The notes: generated by a model not told the origin, from the letters alone. Shown: positions 1 to 8,660, counted from the stretch's first letter. The stretch is DNA of 31,404 bases from Clostridia bacterium (GCA_017997315.1 JAGOFF010000002.1:1-31404), one strand, 5' to 3'. Program-made: numbers and translations.

Positions 1-1
1 A

Positions 2-1072
2 CTGGAGGAACTGGTCCGCATCTCGACCGGACCCGGCGGCCGGGCGGATTATGTGCAGGGCGGCGGAGGCAACACCTCCTGCAAGCTCGACGGCCGGCTG
101 ATGGCGGTCAAGGCCTCCGGTTTCCGCCTGGGGCAGATCACCGTGCGGGAAGCGTACTCGGTGCTGGACTACGCGTCGCTGCGCTCCTTTTTCCAGGCCG
201 GAACCGGGGAGGACACCCCGGAGATCGAACAAGCCGGCGGGAACGCGGTGCGGGAGGCGGGCGTCCCCATCGACGGCATGACACCTCTGCGGCCCTCCGT
301 CGAAGCCGGATTCCACGCGCTTCTCGGCCGCTGTGTACTGCATACCCATTCCGTCTACGCGAACACGGTCTGTTGTTCCGGGGATCCGGAACGGCTTGCG
401 GAAGAGGCGATGAAGACGCTGGACGTGCCCTGGGGCATGGTCCCCTACATCGATCCCGGCACCCGGCTGACCTTTGCGGTCGCCTCCGAATGTGAACGCG
501 TCCGGAAACGGACCGGATCGGATCCCTCCGTCCTCTTTCTCCGGAACCATGGCCTGATTGTGACAAACGGGGATGCCGCCGGATGTATGGATCTGCACGA
601 CGCGGTGAACCGTCGGCTGGCGGCCGTCGCCGGTACCGGTTTTGATGAATGGCCGTCGATCGCTGTCCGTCCGGACGGATCGGGCGGTTATCGTTCCCCG
701 ACTCCGTGGCTCCGGCACCGCCTGGCCGGCATGGCGGATCCGGTGGGGAGGTTTACCGCGGATCCGCTGTATCCGGATCAGATGGTTTATCTGGCCGGCA
801 AGATCGGCCGGGCGGAGGACCGGGCCGCCGGTCTGGTCTGCCGGATCGATACGCTGAACGGGGAGGTTTCGTACACCTGCGGGGAAAACGAGGCGCTGAC
901 CATCGAGGAAACCTTGTGCGCCGTCCTCTTCATCCTGGAATCCCAGGAAAGGAACCGGTGGGCGACGTGTGCAATGAACGCTTCCGCGCGCATGTTCATC
1001 GCAGGATGGGAGAGTGAAGCGTACCGGCGCAGCGTCTCTGCGGGCGGCGGCGGAACGGAGGCGGTCCGGTGA
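2..1072 (+). CDS. Class II aldolase/adducin-family protein, probable rhamnulose-1-phosphate aldolase (5' partial)
   Basis: The reading frame is open from base 2, so the true start lies left of the window; the GTG at 53 falls inside the conserved GGGGNTS substrate loop and is not a credible start. Class II aldolases cleave a sugar phosphate to DHAP and an aldehyde using a zinc ion. The visible signatures are the phosphate-binding GGGGNTSCK loop (about bases 59-85), the HTH zinc-ligand pair (codons 341-349) and a third histidine in LRNHGLIV (about 548). A C-terminal extension continues to 1072. The stop overlaps the GTG start of the rhamnulokinase by 4 bases (GTGA), so the two are translationally coupled. 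That context argues for rhamnulose 1-phosphate as substrate, giving DHAP and lactaldehyde. The family also acts on fuculose and ribulose phosphates, so the substrate is inferred. Confidence 0.8.
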   Translation: MEELVRISTGPGGRADYVQGGGGNTSCKLDGRLMAVKASGFRLGQITVREAYSVLDYASLRSFFQAGTGEDTPEIEQAGGNAVREAGVPIDGMTPLRPSVEAGFHALLGRCVLHTHSVYANTVCCSGDPERLAEEAMKTLDVPWGMVPYIDPGTRLTFAVASECERVRKRTGSDPSVLFLRNHGLIVTNGDAAGCMDLHDAVNRRLAAVAGTGFDEWPSIAVRPDGSGGYRSPTPWLRHRLAGMADPVGRFTADPLYPDQMVYLAGKIGRAEDRAAGLVCRIDTLNGEVSYTCGENEALTIEETLCAVLFILESQERNRWATCAMNASARMFIAGWESEAYRRSVSAGGGGTEAVR

Positions 1073-2595
1073 GCGCCCGGCGGGATGCCCTTGCGATCCG
1101 GACACTGGCGATCGATCTCGGCGCTTCGTCCGGCCGTGCGATCCTCGGCACCCTCCAGGATGGCAGGATCGCCATCGAGGAGGTGCATCGCTTTCCCAAC
1201 GACCCGGTCATGATGGGGGACACGCTCTACTGGGATTTCCTGCGTCTGCTTCACGAGATCAAACGCGGCATGGCGGCCGCCCGGGAACGCGGCGGATTCG
1301 ACACCCTCGGCGTGGACACCTGGGGATTGGACTTCGGACTTCTCGACCGTGACGGCAGACTCCTGGAAAATCCGGTCCATTATCGGGATCACCGGACCGA
1401 CGGAGTGCCGGACGAGGTGTTCGGCCGGATTCCGAGACGGGATCTCTATCAGGCGACCGGCATCCAGATCATGCCGATCAACACCGTTTTCCAGTTGTAC
1501 GCCGCCATGCGGACAAGACCCGGGTTGCGGGACCGCATCGCGGGCGCGATGTTCATGCCTGACCTGATCAACTATTGCCTGACCGGCATCGCCAGGACGG
1601 AGTACACGATCGCCTCGACCAGCGCCATACTGGTGCCGGTTTCAGGCGAATGGTCCGATACGCTGACCCGTCGGCTCGGGATCGATCCGTACTGGTTCCC
1701 GCCGCTCGTCGACGCCGGCACCGTGATCGGCCCCCTCTCCAGCCCGGTTCTGGAGGAGCTGGTCCTGCCCCGGCCGGCCGCGCAGGTCATTGCGGTGGCC
1801 TCCCACGATACTGCCTCCGCCGTGATCGCGGTACCTCGCGAGCCGGGTGAAGACACGGTTTTCATCAGCAGCGGCACATGGTCGATCATGGGGGTCGAGC
1901 GCCCCCTCCCGATCATCGACGACCGGTCGTACCGGCGCAACTTCAGCAACGAGGGGGGATACGGCCGCAACACCCGTTTCCTGAAAAACATCATGGGATT
2001 GTGGCTGATCCAGGAAACAAGGCGGCAATGGATGCGGGAGGGACGGACGCTGAGCTATGCGGACATGGAGCGGGAGGCGCTCGGGAGCGAACCGTTCCGC
2101 AGTCTGGTCGATCCGGACAATCCGTCCTTCGCCGCGATGGGCGACATGCCCGCGCGTATCCGTTCGGTCTGCAGGGAGACGGGACAGCCGGAACCCCGCA
2201 CGGTCGGCGAAGTGACGCGCTGCATCTATGAAAGCCTCGCGCTCAAGTACCGGATGGTCGAGCAGGAACTGGAAGAAATGGCGGGACACCGGTTCGAGAG
2301 CCTTCGCGTGGTCGGCGGCGGGGTCAAGGACGGGCTGTTGTCCCGGTTCACCGCGGACGCGTCCGGAATGCGCGTCATTGCCGGCCCCATCGAAGCCACC
2401 GCCATCGGGAACGTGGCGGTGCAGCTGGTCGCCGCGGGTGCGCTGGCCTCGATCGAAGAAGCAAGGGAAGCGGTCCGAAGATCGTTCGACTGTCTGGAAT
2501 ATCCGCCCGATTCCGGGGCAAAAGGGGAGTGGGACCGCGCGTTCGACCGGTTCCGCCGCTTGTTTCCTCAGGGGAGGACGATTCAGGACAGCTGA
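1069..2595 (+). CDS. rhaB: Rhamnulokinase
   Basis: FGGY-family sugar kinase of 508 aa, the usual length for RhaB. It phosphorylates L-rhamnulose with ATP to rhamnulose 1-phosphate in the cytoplasm. The N-terminal ATPase-fold phosphate loop reads AIDLGASSGRAILG (about residues 14-27). The substrate-domain motif DTWGLDFGLLD follows at about 83-93. The probable catalytic base is Asp247 in ASHDTASAV, and the second phosphate-binding segment FISSGTWSIMG comes shortly after. The start is GTG at 1069 with GGAGG at 1057-1061. It lies immediately downstream of, and overlaps, the class II aldolase, forming the kinase-aldolase core of a rhamnose pathway; the isomerase is not in the window. Its 3' end overlaps the convergent lipoate ligase by 13 bases, leaving no room for an ordinary terminator between them. 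Confidence 0.93.
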   Translation: MSARRDALAIRTLAIDLGASSGRAILGTLQDGRIAIEEVHRFPNDPVMMGDTLYWDFLRLLHEIKRGMAAARERGGFDTLGVDTWGLDFGLLDRDGRLLENPVHYRDHRTDGVPDEVFGRIPRRDLYQATGIQIMPINTVFQLYAAMRTRPGLRDRIAGAMFMPDLINYCLTGIARTEYTIASTSAILVPVSGEWSDTLTRRLGIDPYWFPPLVDAGTVIGPLSSPVLEELVLPRPAAQVIAVASHDTASAVIAVPREPGEDTVFISSGTWSIMGVERPLPIIDDRSYRRNFSNEGGYGRNTRFLKNIMGLWLIQETRRQWMREGRTLSYADMEREALGSEPFRSLVDPDNPSFAAMGDMPARIRSVCRETGQPEPRTVGEVTRCIYESLALKYRMVEQELEEMAGHRFESLRVVGGGVKDGLLSRFTADASGMRVIAGPIEATAIGNVAVQLVAAGALASIEEAREAVRRSFDCLEYPPDSGAKGEWDRAFDRFRRLFPQGRTIQDS

Positions 2596-3653
2596 TCCCG
2601 GATCATGCCCTGGATGTCTTTCAGCATGCCGGCGCGTGAAACCCCGTACGGCCCGTCCGCTTCCGGAAGCGGCAAGTCCAGTCTGCCGGCGAGATCCGCA
2701 GGATCGAAACGGCATCCGTCGAATAGCCCGTCCAGTATCGCGGGAAAATCCGGATCCAGCATATCCGTGAACAGGGCGTGATGCTGCACATGGCCGTTCT
2801 CCAGATGGAACTCCAGCCGGACCGAACCCCAGTCGAAACGCTGTTCCAAAGAGGCCTCGAAGGGCAGTGACCGGCCGAAGCGCCAGGTCCAGGATGCGTG
2901 CCGATCGCGGTACGCGAGGCATGCCGCGTCGACCAGCGACCGGAAATCCAGCTCCTGCGGTTCCGATGCGTGGATGCCGGCTTCCGTACCGTAATGACGG
3001 CAGAATGCCTGGATCAGCGCGTCGCCCGCCCGCTCCACCGTCACGTCCGGCGCGATCGTATTCAGATTGGTGATGCGGGATTGGACCGACGACACCCCTT
3101 TGGAGTCCAGCTTGGCCTTGGAGACCGACAGATAGCGCGCAACCTGCCCGAAATCCGTCGACACCAGCAAGGTGCCGTGGTGGAGGCCCGCGGATCCGGT
3201 CAGCTGGAACGCGTTCCCGGAGAACTTCCGGTCGCCCGCCAGGATGTCGTTCCGCCCGGACAGGGCGGCATCGATCCCCAAGGATCGGACGGCTTCGACG
3301 ACCATGCCCGAGGAGCGCGACGGATCATGAAGCACACGCGGAAGGACAATCGAGAAGTTCAGGTTTCCGAGATCGTGGTAGACGGCGCCGCCGCCGCTCC
3401 CGCGGCGCGCCAGTTTCCCCCCCTCCTGCTCCAGCAGCGCGGCGCGGCATTCGGCCCACGCGTTCTGGTGCCGGCCGATCACGACGGTCCGATCGTTCTG
3501 CCAGAGGTAGAGGAATCCGGCGGGGAGTCCGGTCCCGTTGCCGACATGTTCCATCAGCCGTTCCTCGACCGCCAGGTTGAGCCAGGGATCGTGGCTGTCC
3601 GAGCGGACCCGATACAGCGACAAAGGAGCAGAGCATACCGGCGGCATGCTCAC
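2583..3653 (-). CDS. lplA: Lipoate--protein ligase
   Basis: A 356-aa protein of the LplA family, which activates free lipoate (or octanoate) with ATP and attaches it to a lysine of 2-oxoacid dehydrogenase E2 subunits or GcvH. The N-terminal catalytic domain contains the RRGSGGGAVYHD lipoate-binding loop at residues 83-94, preceded by the WQNDRTVVIGRHQN segment (about 51-64). A KFSGNAFQ stretch with a following HHGTLL motif completes the active site. A C-terminal accessory domain is present, so this is a full-length two-domain ligase. The start is GTG at 3653, overlapping the TGA stop of the upstream DeoR-type regulator (GTGA); an ATG two codons later is the alternative. The coupling suggests co-expression with the regulator. 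No lipoylated enzyme is encoded nearby. Confidence 0.92.
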   Translation of the reverse strand: MSMPPVCSAPLSLYRVRSDSHDPWLNLAVEERLMEHVGNGTGLPAGFLYLWQNDRTVVIGRHQNAWAECRAALLEQEGGKLARRGSGGGAVYHDLGNLNFSIVLPRVLHDPSRSSGMVVEAVRSLGIDAALSGRNDILAGDRKFSGNAFQLTGSAGLHHGTLLVSTDFGQVARYLSVSKAKLDSKGVSSVQSRITNLNTIAPDVTVERAGDALIQAFCRHYGTEAGIHASEPQELDFRSLVDAACLAYRDRHASWTWRFGRSLPFEASLEQRFDWGSVRLEFHLENGHVQHHALFTDMLDPDFPAILDGLFDGCRFDPADLAGRLDLPLPEADGPYGVSRAGMLKDIQGMIRDQLS

Positions 3654-4414
3654 GGGAGGTCCACCCGTGCACGCGTCAACGCCTCCAGACTGGCGGCGTC
3701 CGGCACCGAGTCCGTCACGAGCACATCGACCGCAGCCGCCCGCGCGAACGTATAGGGAAGGCAGCGCCCGAATTTGCTCGAATCCATAAGGATCACGACT
3801 TTCTGCGCCTTCTTCACGATGAGTTTCTTCAGTTCCGCCTCCGCAAAATACCCGCAGGTGAATCCGTCCCGGACGGAGAACGCGCTGGCTCCCATGAACG
3901 CCACCTGGATGTTGAGCGTCTTGACATATTCGACCGCATTGAAACCCGTGAGCATGAAAGTGTCCCGGTTCAGCTGGCCGCCGGTCATCATGACTGTCAC
4001 GTCGGGATTGCGCGCGAGCTCCAGCGCCACATTGGGGGCGGGGGTCAGGACGAAAAGGTTCTCGGTCTCGAGGCGCTTGGCGAACGCCGTACAGGTGGTT
4101 CCCGCATCGATGTAGAGAGAATGCCCCGGAGTCACAAGACGGACAGCCTTCTCCGCAATGACGCTCTTCGCATCGTGATTCTCCGCCGAGCGCTGGGTAT
4201 AGGCGGCCTCGCGGATGAGCGACAGGTTTGCCAGCGACCGCGCCCCGCCCCGGATGCGGACCAGTTCACCGTCGCGTTCGAGCTTCTCGAGATCCCGTCG
4301 TATGGTCATCCCGGAGACTCCGGGAAACCGCTCGGTCAGTTCGGCCAGGGTCGCCATGCCGCGCGACTGGAGATAGGCGTTGATTTCGCGGCGTCTTTCT
4401 TCCGGCATACGCAC
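3650..4414 (-). CDS. DeoR-family transcriptional regulator
   Basis: A 254-aa repressor of the DeoR/GlpR type. Residues 1-57 form the winged helix-turn-helix, with the family recognition segment GMTIRRDLEKLERDGELVR at about 35-53. The C-terminal domain is an isomerase-like sugar-phosphate sensor, shown by YIDAGTTCTAFAKRL (Asp103-Ala-Gly-Thr-Thr) and KKAQKVVILMDSSKFGR. Such proteins release DNA when they bind a phosphorylated sugar. Its stop overlaps the lplA start. Directly upstream are two direct copies of TTCACAT (in gene orientation) 21 bp apart, one of them inside a short palindrome, which suits autoregulation. Proximity to the rhamnose genes makes a role in sugar control plausible, but the effector is not shown by the sequence. 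Confidence 0.9.
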   Translation of the reverse strand: MRMPEERRREINAYLQSRGMATLAELTERFPGVSGMTIRRDLEKLERDGELVRIRGGARSLANLSLIREAAYTQRSAENHDAKSVIAEKAVRLVTPGHSLYIDAGTTCTAFAKRLETENLFVLTPAPNVALELARNPDVTVMMTGGQLNRDTFMLTGFNAVEYVKTLNIQVAFMGASAFSVRDGFTCGYFAEAELKKLIVKKAQKVVILMDSSKFGRCLPYTFARAAAVDVLVTDSVPDAASLEALTRARVDLP

Positions 4415-4439
4415 CTCCGGCGACAGATGGGACTATGCC

Positions 4440-4476
4440 CACATATAAATGTGAACACGACACACAACGATGTGAA
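4440..4476 (-). promoter_or_regulatory. Candidate operator upstream of the DeoR regulator
   Basis: On the minus strand the heptamer TTCACAT occurs twice (plus-strand complements at 4449-4455 and 4470-4476), exactly 21 bp apart, about two helical turns. The copy nearer the gene is half of a palindrome with 5-bp arms, CACAT-ATAA-ATGTG (4440-4453). The block sits 26-62 bp before the ATG. The arrangement fits a two-site repressor operator; which protein binds it is inferred. Confidence 0.5.
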
Positions 4477-4496
4477 TATTTTACACCAAGTGCGCT

Positions 4497-4892
4497 TCAG
4501 CGCAACTCGAAGAACTCAATCACTTCCCGATCGGGACCCAGTACGAACGAGGTGCGGATGGCTATGTCGGCCGGCTTGCCGGCCAGCAGTCCGTCCGCAG
4601 GCGGATTCCGGGGCGTGCCGCCGGCGGCGAGTGCCGCCTCGAACGCCGCTTCCGCGCTGTCCACGCGAAAGGCCAGATGCGTCCATCCCCCGGCCGGCTC
4701 GGTACCCGCTCCGCCGGCGAAGAGCTCCACGCAACTGCCGTCCGGCAGTTCCAGGAACGCCATCCGCTTGTCGGCCTCGCCTCTGGAGAATACCGGAACA
4801 AGCCCGAGCCCCTCGGTGTAGAACCGGAACGAACGGTCAAAATCGGACGCTTTGATTGCAATGTGGTGATAACTCCGGATGGTGCTCGACAT
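4497..4892 (-). CDS. VOC/glyoxalase-family protein
   Basis: A 131-aa single vicinal-oxygen-chelate protein, cytoplasmic, with two beta-alpha-beta-beta-beta modules. Likely metal ligands are visible at the expected places: a histidine in YHHIAIK near the N-terminus, a glutamate in DGSCVELF, a histidine in GGWTHLAFRVD and a glutamate in the terminal EVIEFFEL. FDRSFRFYTEGLGL is the classic VOC opening helix. The start is ATG at 4892, supported by AGGAGG six bases upstream; longer versions of the frame run into the transporter gene and are not real. It lies 29 bases downstream of the YfcC-type carrier on the same strand, so the two are probably one transcript. The substrate cannot be told from sequence: glyoxalase, dioxygenase and epimerase members all share this fold. 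Confidence 0.85.
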   Translation of the reverse strand: MSSTIRSYHHIAIKASDFDRSFRFYTEGLGLVPVFSRGEADKRMAFLELPDGSCVELFAGGAGTEPAGGWTHLAFRVDSAEAAFEAALAAGGTPRNPPADGLLAGKPADIAIRTSFVLGPDREVIEFFELR

Positions 4893-4921
4893 GGGTTTCC
4901 TCCTTGCATAATGGTGTCTTT

Positions 4922-6367
4922 TCAGAACGGTCCGTATCCGATGGCGACGCATAGCGCCAGGACAAGACAGGCCAGTCCGGCCAGCGCGGCCTGGAGTATC
5001 CAGGTCCAGCGGAACCAGACGGAAAAAGGGATCCCGGCGATGCCCAGGGTGATGAGCAGGACGGCATTGGTCGGATATGCCATGTTGACAAAACCGTCGC
5101 CGAACGCGAACGCCTGGACCACAGTCTGCCGGGTGACGCCGAGCAGATCGGCCAGCGGAACCAGCAGGGGCATGACCAGAAACGCCTTGGCGGTGCTGCT
5201 GCCCACAAACAACTCGAGGACCAGGATGAACAGGTACATCAGGAGAACCGACACGTACGGTCCGGTCCCCTCGATCCGAAGGTAGGCTTCGTGAAGCACA
5301 GTGTCCATCACCCCACCAGCAGTCAATGTCTGCTTGGCGCCCATGGCAAGCAGGATCAGGAGCGCACCGGGAGCGAGAGCCGCGGTGCCCCGCGCAAACG
5401 TCCCCCAAACCCTGCGTCCCGGCATGCCCGCCCGGTATCCGGACAGGATGCCGCCCGCGGTCATGAGCACCGCCATGACGGGCAGGGCGAAGTCGCCGAG
5501 TCCGTCCGTAAAGGAGGAGACCAGCAGGAAGAGGAAGATCAGGCCCAGTGCGGTTGCGAACGGAAGAAAAGCCCCCTTGCGGGCAACCGGGACATCGGCG
5601 TCCGCTTCCGCGGTTGGAGCCGGTGCCGCGGCCGATCCGTACCGCAGGAGCGACACCGACGGATCCGCCTCGACCCGCTTGGCGTAGCGGAGCAAAAAGA
5701 GTATCAGGAGAGCGTAGACCGCCGCGAACACTCCAACACGCAGCAGGATGCCCGAGAACGCAGGGAGTCCGGCCAGCCGCTGCGCCACGCCGATCGTGAA
5801 CGGATTGACCGTTCCGGCCGCAAAACCGCAGCCGACCGCGAGCACGCTCATCCCGACCCCGACCAGCCGGTCCCATCCGAGGGAAACCGCAAGCGCGATG
5901 GAGAAGGGGACCAGCGTGACCGTCTCTTCAAAAAGACCCATGGCTGACCCCAGCAGCATGCAGACAAGCGAAGTCAGGGCGAGCAGCAGATACCGGCGGC
6001 GCGAGAAGCGGGCGACGACCGCGCCCATGGCGGCCCGCAGCACCCCGCTCTGCTCCAGGATCTGGAACGTGCCCCCGATCAGGAGGACGAACGCGATGAT
6101 CATGAGGACGGGGGCGGCATCGTCCGAGCCGAGCACCTCGACCGGCGCGGTGAACCACCGCCAGACCGGGAGACGGTCACCAGGGGTCACATGGTAGGAA
6201 CCGGGAACCACCGCTTCGCGACCGTCGGTCAGGACCCGGTCATACGCGCCGCGGGGGAGTGCGAGCGTCAGCCAGCCTGCAAGGACCAGTACCGCGAGCA
6301 GCACTGTCGCAGTGACCAGAAAGGTGCGCCGTCCGATCCGGAGTCCCAGGTTGTCCCGTCCATCCAT
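4922..6367 (-). CDS. YfcC-type carrier (C4-dicarboxylate/basic amino acid antiporter superfamily)
   Basis: A 481-aa integral membrane protein with about 11-13 hydrophobic segments. The first (about residues 15-37) follows a short positive N-terminus. A long extracytoplasmic loop (about 38-80) comes before the core, as in the YfcC/ArcD/DcuC group. The family signature is seen in GSAMGLFEETVTLVPFSIA and GFAAGTVNPFTIGVAQ, and is repeated near the C-terminus around GSSTAKAFLVMPLLVPLADL and MAYPTNAVLLI. Members exchange dicarboxylates or amino acids across the inner membrane; the substrate is not predictable here. GGAGGC precedes the ATG at 6367. It is transcribed away from the alcohol dehydrogenase and is followed after 29 bases by the VOC gene. 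Confidence 0.85.
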   Translation of the reverse strand: MDGRDNLGLRIGRRTFLVTATVLLAVLVLAGWLTLALPRGAYDRVLTDGREAVVPGSYHVTPGDRLPVWRWFTAPVEVLGSDDAAPVLMIIAFVLLIGGTFQILEQSGVLRAAMGAVVARFSRRRYLLLALTSLVCMLLGSAMGLFEETVTLVPFSIALAVSLGWDRLVGVGMSVLAVGCGFAAGTVNPFTIGVAQRLAGLPAFSGILLRVGVFAAVYALLILFLLRYAKRVEADPSVSLLRYGSAAAPAPTAEADADVPVARKGAFLPFATALGLIFLFLLVSSFTDGLGDFALPVMAVLMTAGGILSGYRAGMPGRRVWGTFARGTAALAPGALLILLAMGAKQTLTAGGVMDTVLHEAYLRIEGTGPYVSVLLMYLFILVLELFVGSSTAKAFLVMPLLVPLADLLGVTRQTVVQAFAFGDGFVNMAYPTNAVLLITLGIAGIPFSVWFRWTWILQAALAGLACLVLALCVAIGYGPF

Positions 6368-6424
6368 GCCGCCGCCTCCCGGCCGCCTGCGCTCCGGCGC
6401 GCCCCCCGGGCCGCCTGCGTAGGC

Positions 6425-6430
6425 TATAAT
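6425..6430 (+). promoter_or_regulatory. Candidate -10 box for the alcohol dehydrogenase gene
   Basis: A consensus TATAAT stands 33 bases before the ATG at 6464, in the 96-base gap between divergent genes. At the expected distance upstream only a run of C is found, so there is no recognisable -35 box. If used, it would need an activator or be weak. Confidence 0.4.
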
Positions 6431-6463
6431 GTACCATCATACCGAATCTTCCGGAGGGACGCC

Positions 6464-7636
6464 ATGAACGACTTCACTTTCTACAGCCCGACGTACTTTG
6501 TTTTCGGAAAAGACACCGAAATGCGGTCGGCCGAGATGATCCGACGGTTCGGCGGCAGCCGTGTCCTGATCCTCTACGGGGGCGGTTCCGCGGAGCGGAG
6601 CGGACTTCTGGGCCGGATCCGCGGCGCGCTGGACGGCGCGGGCATCCCGCATGCCGAGCTGGGCGGTGTATTGCCCAATCCCCGGAGCGGACTCGTGTAC
6701 CGGGGCATCGAACAGTGCCGGGCCGACGGGACCGACTTCATCCTGGCGGTGGGCGGCGGCAGCGTCATCGACTCCGCCAAGGCGATCGCCGCGGGTGTGG
6801 TTTACGAAGGCGATTTCTGGGACTATTTCCGGGAAGGGAAGCCGGTCACCCGCGCGCTGCCCGTCGGGACGGTCCTGACGATCCCCGCCGCCGGGAGCGA
6901 GGGTTCACCCGACTGCGTCATCACACTGGAAGACGGGATGCTCAAGCGGGGCATGACCGGGGAGGCTCTTCGACCCGCGTTCTCGATCCTCAATCCGGAA
7001 CTGACCTGCTCATTGCCCCCGTTCCAGACCGCCTGCGGCGCCGCGGACATCATGGCGCACGTCATGGAACGCTATTTCACACGCACGACTGATGTCGAGA
7101 CGACGGACCGGCTGTGCGAAGCATTGCTTGCCGCCATGGTGCACGAGGTGCCGCGTGTCCTGGCGGATCCGGACAACTACGGCGCCCGTGCCAACATCAT
7201 GTGGGCCGGCATAGTTGCGCACAACAATATCGTGGGAGTCGGCCGCACGCAGGACTGGGCGAGCCACAATCTGGAGCACGAGCTGTCCGCTTTGTACGAT
7301 GTGGCGCACGGCGCCGGACTGGCGGTCGTGTTCCCCGCCTGGATGACATACGTGTACAAGGCGGATGTCACGCGCTTCGCCCAGTTCGCCAGCCGGGTAT
7401 TCGGCATTCCGATGGACTTTGCGGATCCGGAACGCACCGCCCTGGACGGCATCGCCCGACTCAAGGCGGTTTTTGCCTCTTTCGGGCTGCCGACGGACTT
7501 TGCGGGGCTGGGTGCGCGCGAGGAAGACATCCCTCTGATGGTGGGGAAACTGGGGCTGGACGACGGGAAGACGCTCGGCGGATTCGTCCGGCTGAACGCC
7601 CAGGACTGCCTGTCGATCTATCGGCTGATGGTCTAG
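6464..7636 (+). CDS. Iron-containing alcohol dehydrogenase (butanol dehydrogenase type)
   Basis: A 390-aa group III alcohol dehydrogenase of the YqhD/BdhA type, which reduces aldehydes with NAD(P)H. The nucleotide-binding motif GGGS lies at residues 97-100 within AVGGGSVIDSAKAIA. The four metal ligands are Asp195 and His199 (AADIMAHVME), His268 (ASHNLEHE) and His282 (DVAHGAG), exactly at family spacing. The start at 6464 has GGAGGG just upstream and gives the family length; a longer upstream extension would be non-homologous. The role is most likely fermentative aldehyde disposal, for example lactaldehyde or short-chain aldehydes. A link with the rhamnose genes at the left edge is possible, since lactaldehyde is a rhamnose product, but unproven. 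The stop overlaps the convergent hydrolase by 4 bases. Confidence 0.92.
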   Translation: MNDFTFYSPTYFVFGKDTEMRSAEMIRRFGGSRVLILYGGGSAERSGLLGRIRGALDGAGIPHAELGGVLPNPRSGLVYRGIEQCRADGTDFILAVGGGSVIDSAKAIAAGVVYEGDFWDYFREGKPVTRALPVGTVLTIPAAGSEGSPDCVITLEDGMLKRGMTGEALRPAFSILNPELTCSLPPFQTACGAADIMAHVMERYFTRTTDVETTDRLCEALLAAMVHEVPRVLADPDNYGARANIMWAGIVAHNNIVGVGRTQDWASHNLEHELSALYDVAHGAGLAVVFPAWMTYVYKADVTRFAQFASRVFGIPMDFADPERTALDGIARLKAVFASFGLPTDFAGLGAREEDIPLMVGKLGLDDGKTLGGFVRLNAQDCLSIYRLMV

Positions 7637-8571
7637 GAAACAGGAAGCCGCGATTCGAGCCAGCGGCAGATGTCCCCATACACCTCGTCCCGACAGGTTT
7701 CGTTGAGGAGCTCGTGCCGGGCGCCGGGATAGACCTTTAGAGTCGGGGGAGCCAGCCCGGCCGCCTGAAAGGCTTCCGCGGTCCGCCGCGCGCCTTCGCC
7801 GCAGTTACCGACGGTGTCGAACTCACCGCATCCGATCCACACCGGCAGGGCCGGATCCATCCGACGGATCCGGTCCTGCCGCACGATCTCGGACAATCCC
7901 CGCATCAGTTCCTGATACGCGGAGGTCGTGAATACGAAGCCGCACAGGGGATCCAGCATGTAGGCGTCCACGATGGACTCATCGCGGGACAGCCAGTCCC
8001 GCGGAGTACGTGCCGGCTCGAACGGGCGATTGTAGTTTCCGAATAGGATCCGGTCCAGCCGGACCGGACGGGAGCGATGGCCAAACAGCATCCGGGCCGT
8101 TGAAAAGAGCGCCAGACCGGCCATCGAAGTAATCCTCGGTAGGAAGTTGGTGCCGGTCAGAAGCATACCGGCCAGTTGGATGTCAGGATGACGGAAGGCA
8201 TAGGAGCGGGCCAGAAAACTGCCCATGCTGTGGCCGTACAGAAAGCAGGGAAGCCCTGGATGGCGTTCCCGCGCCAATTTCGTCAATGTGGCCATATCCT
8301 CGACCAGGCATTCCCATCCTCCGCGGTCTCCGAAAAACCCGATATCATCGGGTGTCCGGGCGGTGCCGCCGTGTCCGAGATGGTCATTGCCGTAAACCAC
8401 GAATCCGTTCGCAGCAAGAAAACGTGCAAACGCGTCATAACGGTCGATGTGTTCGACCATCCCGTGCGAGATCTGGACAACCGCTCGAGGAGACCTTGAA
8501 ACTGGATTCCATACCCGGACACGAACCGGGACACCGGAGCTGGTAGACGGAAAGCGGAACTCGTTCTGCAT
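7633..8571 (-). CDS. Alpha/beta hydrolase, lysophospholipase-like
   Basis: A 312-aa serine hydrolase of the monoglyceride lipase/lysophospholipase group (PldB-like, Hydrolase_4). The nucleophile elbow GHSMG is at residues 113-117 (Ser115). The acid is probably Asp252 in CGEFDTVGN and the base His286 in PGARHELLNE. The oxyanion-hole segment VVQISHGMVEHIDRY and the typical GNDHLGHGGT loop are also present. No signal peptide or membrane segment is seen, so it is cytoplasmic or peripheral. AAGGAA lies about 9 bases before the ATG at 8571. It converges on the alcohol dehydrogenase, sharing 4 bases at the stops. The natural ester substrate cannot be inferred. Confidence 0.88.
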   Translation of the reverse strand: MQNEFRFPSTSSGVPVRVRVWNPVSRSPRAVVQISHGMVEHIDRYDAFARFLAANGFVVYGNDHLGHGGTARTPDDIGFFGDRGGWECLVEDMATLTKLARERHPGLPCFLYGHSMGSFLARSYAFRHPDIQLAGMLLTGTNFLPRITSMAGLALFSTARMLFGHRSRPVRLDRILFGNYNRPFEPARTPRDWLSRDESIVDAYMLDPLCGFVFTTSAYQELMRGLSEIVRQDRIRRMDPALPVWIGCGEFDTVGNCGEGARRTAEAFQAAGLAPPTLKVYPGARHELLNETCRDEVYGDICRWLESRLPVS

Positions 8572-8619
8572 GGGCGGGTTCCTTTCATTTCATAAAGGCT
8601 TGCATCCATTTAAGCACAG

Positions 8620-8648
8620 TTGAAGCGGATCAGGACGCATCGTATAAT
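8620..8648 (+). promoter_or_regulatory. Promoter of tRNA-Pro
   Basis: TTGAAG (8620-8625) and a perfect TATAAT (8643-8648) are separated by 17 bp, a near-consensus housekeeping sigma factor promoter. The tRNA begins 13 bases after the -10 box, so transcription would start very close to its 5' end. Confidence 0.8.
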
Positions 8649-8660
8649 AAGCGGGCAAAA

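Noticed and set aside
4893..5876. Extension of the VOC protein frame far upstream on the minus strand
   Set aside because: It lies within the transporter gene in another frame; AGGAGG before 4892 and family length fix the true start.
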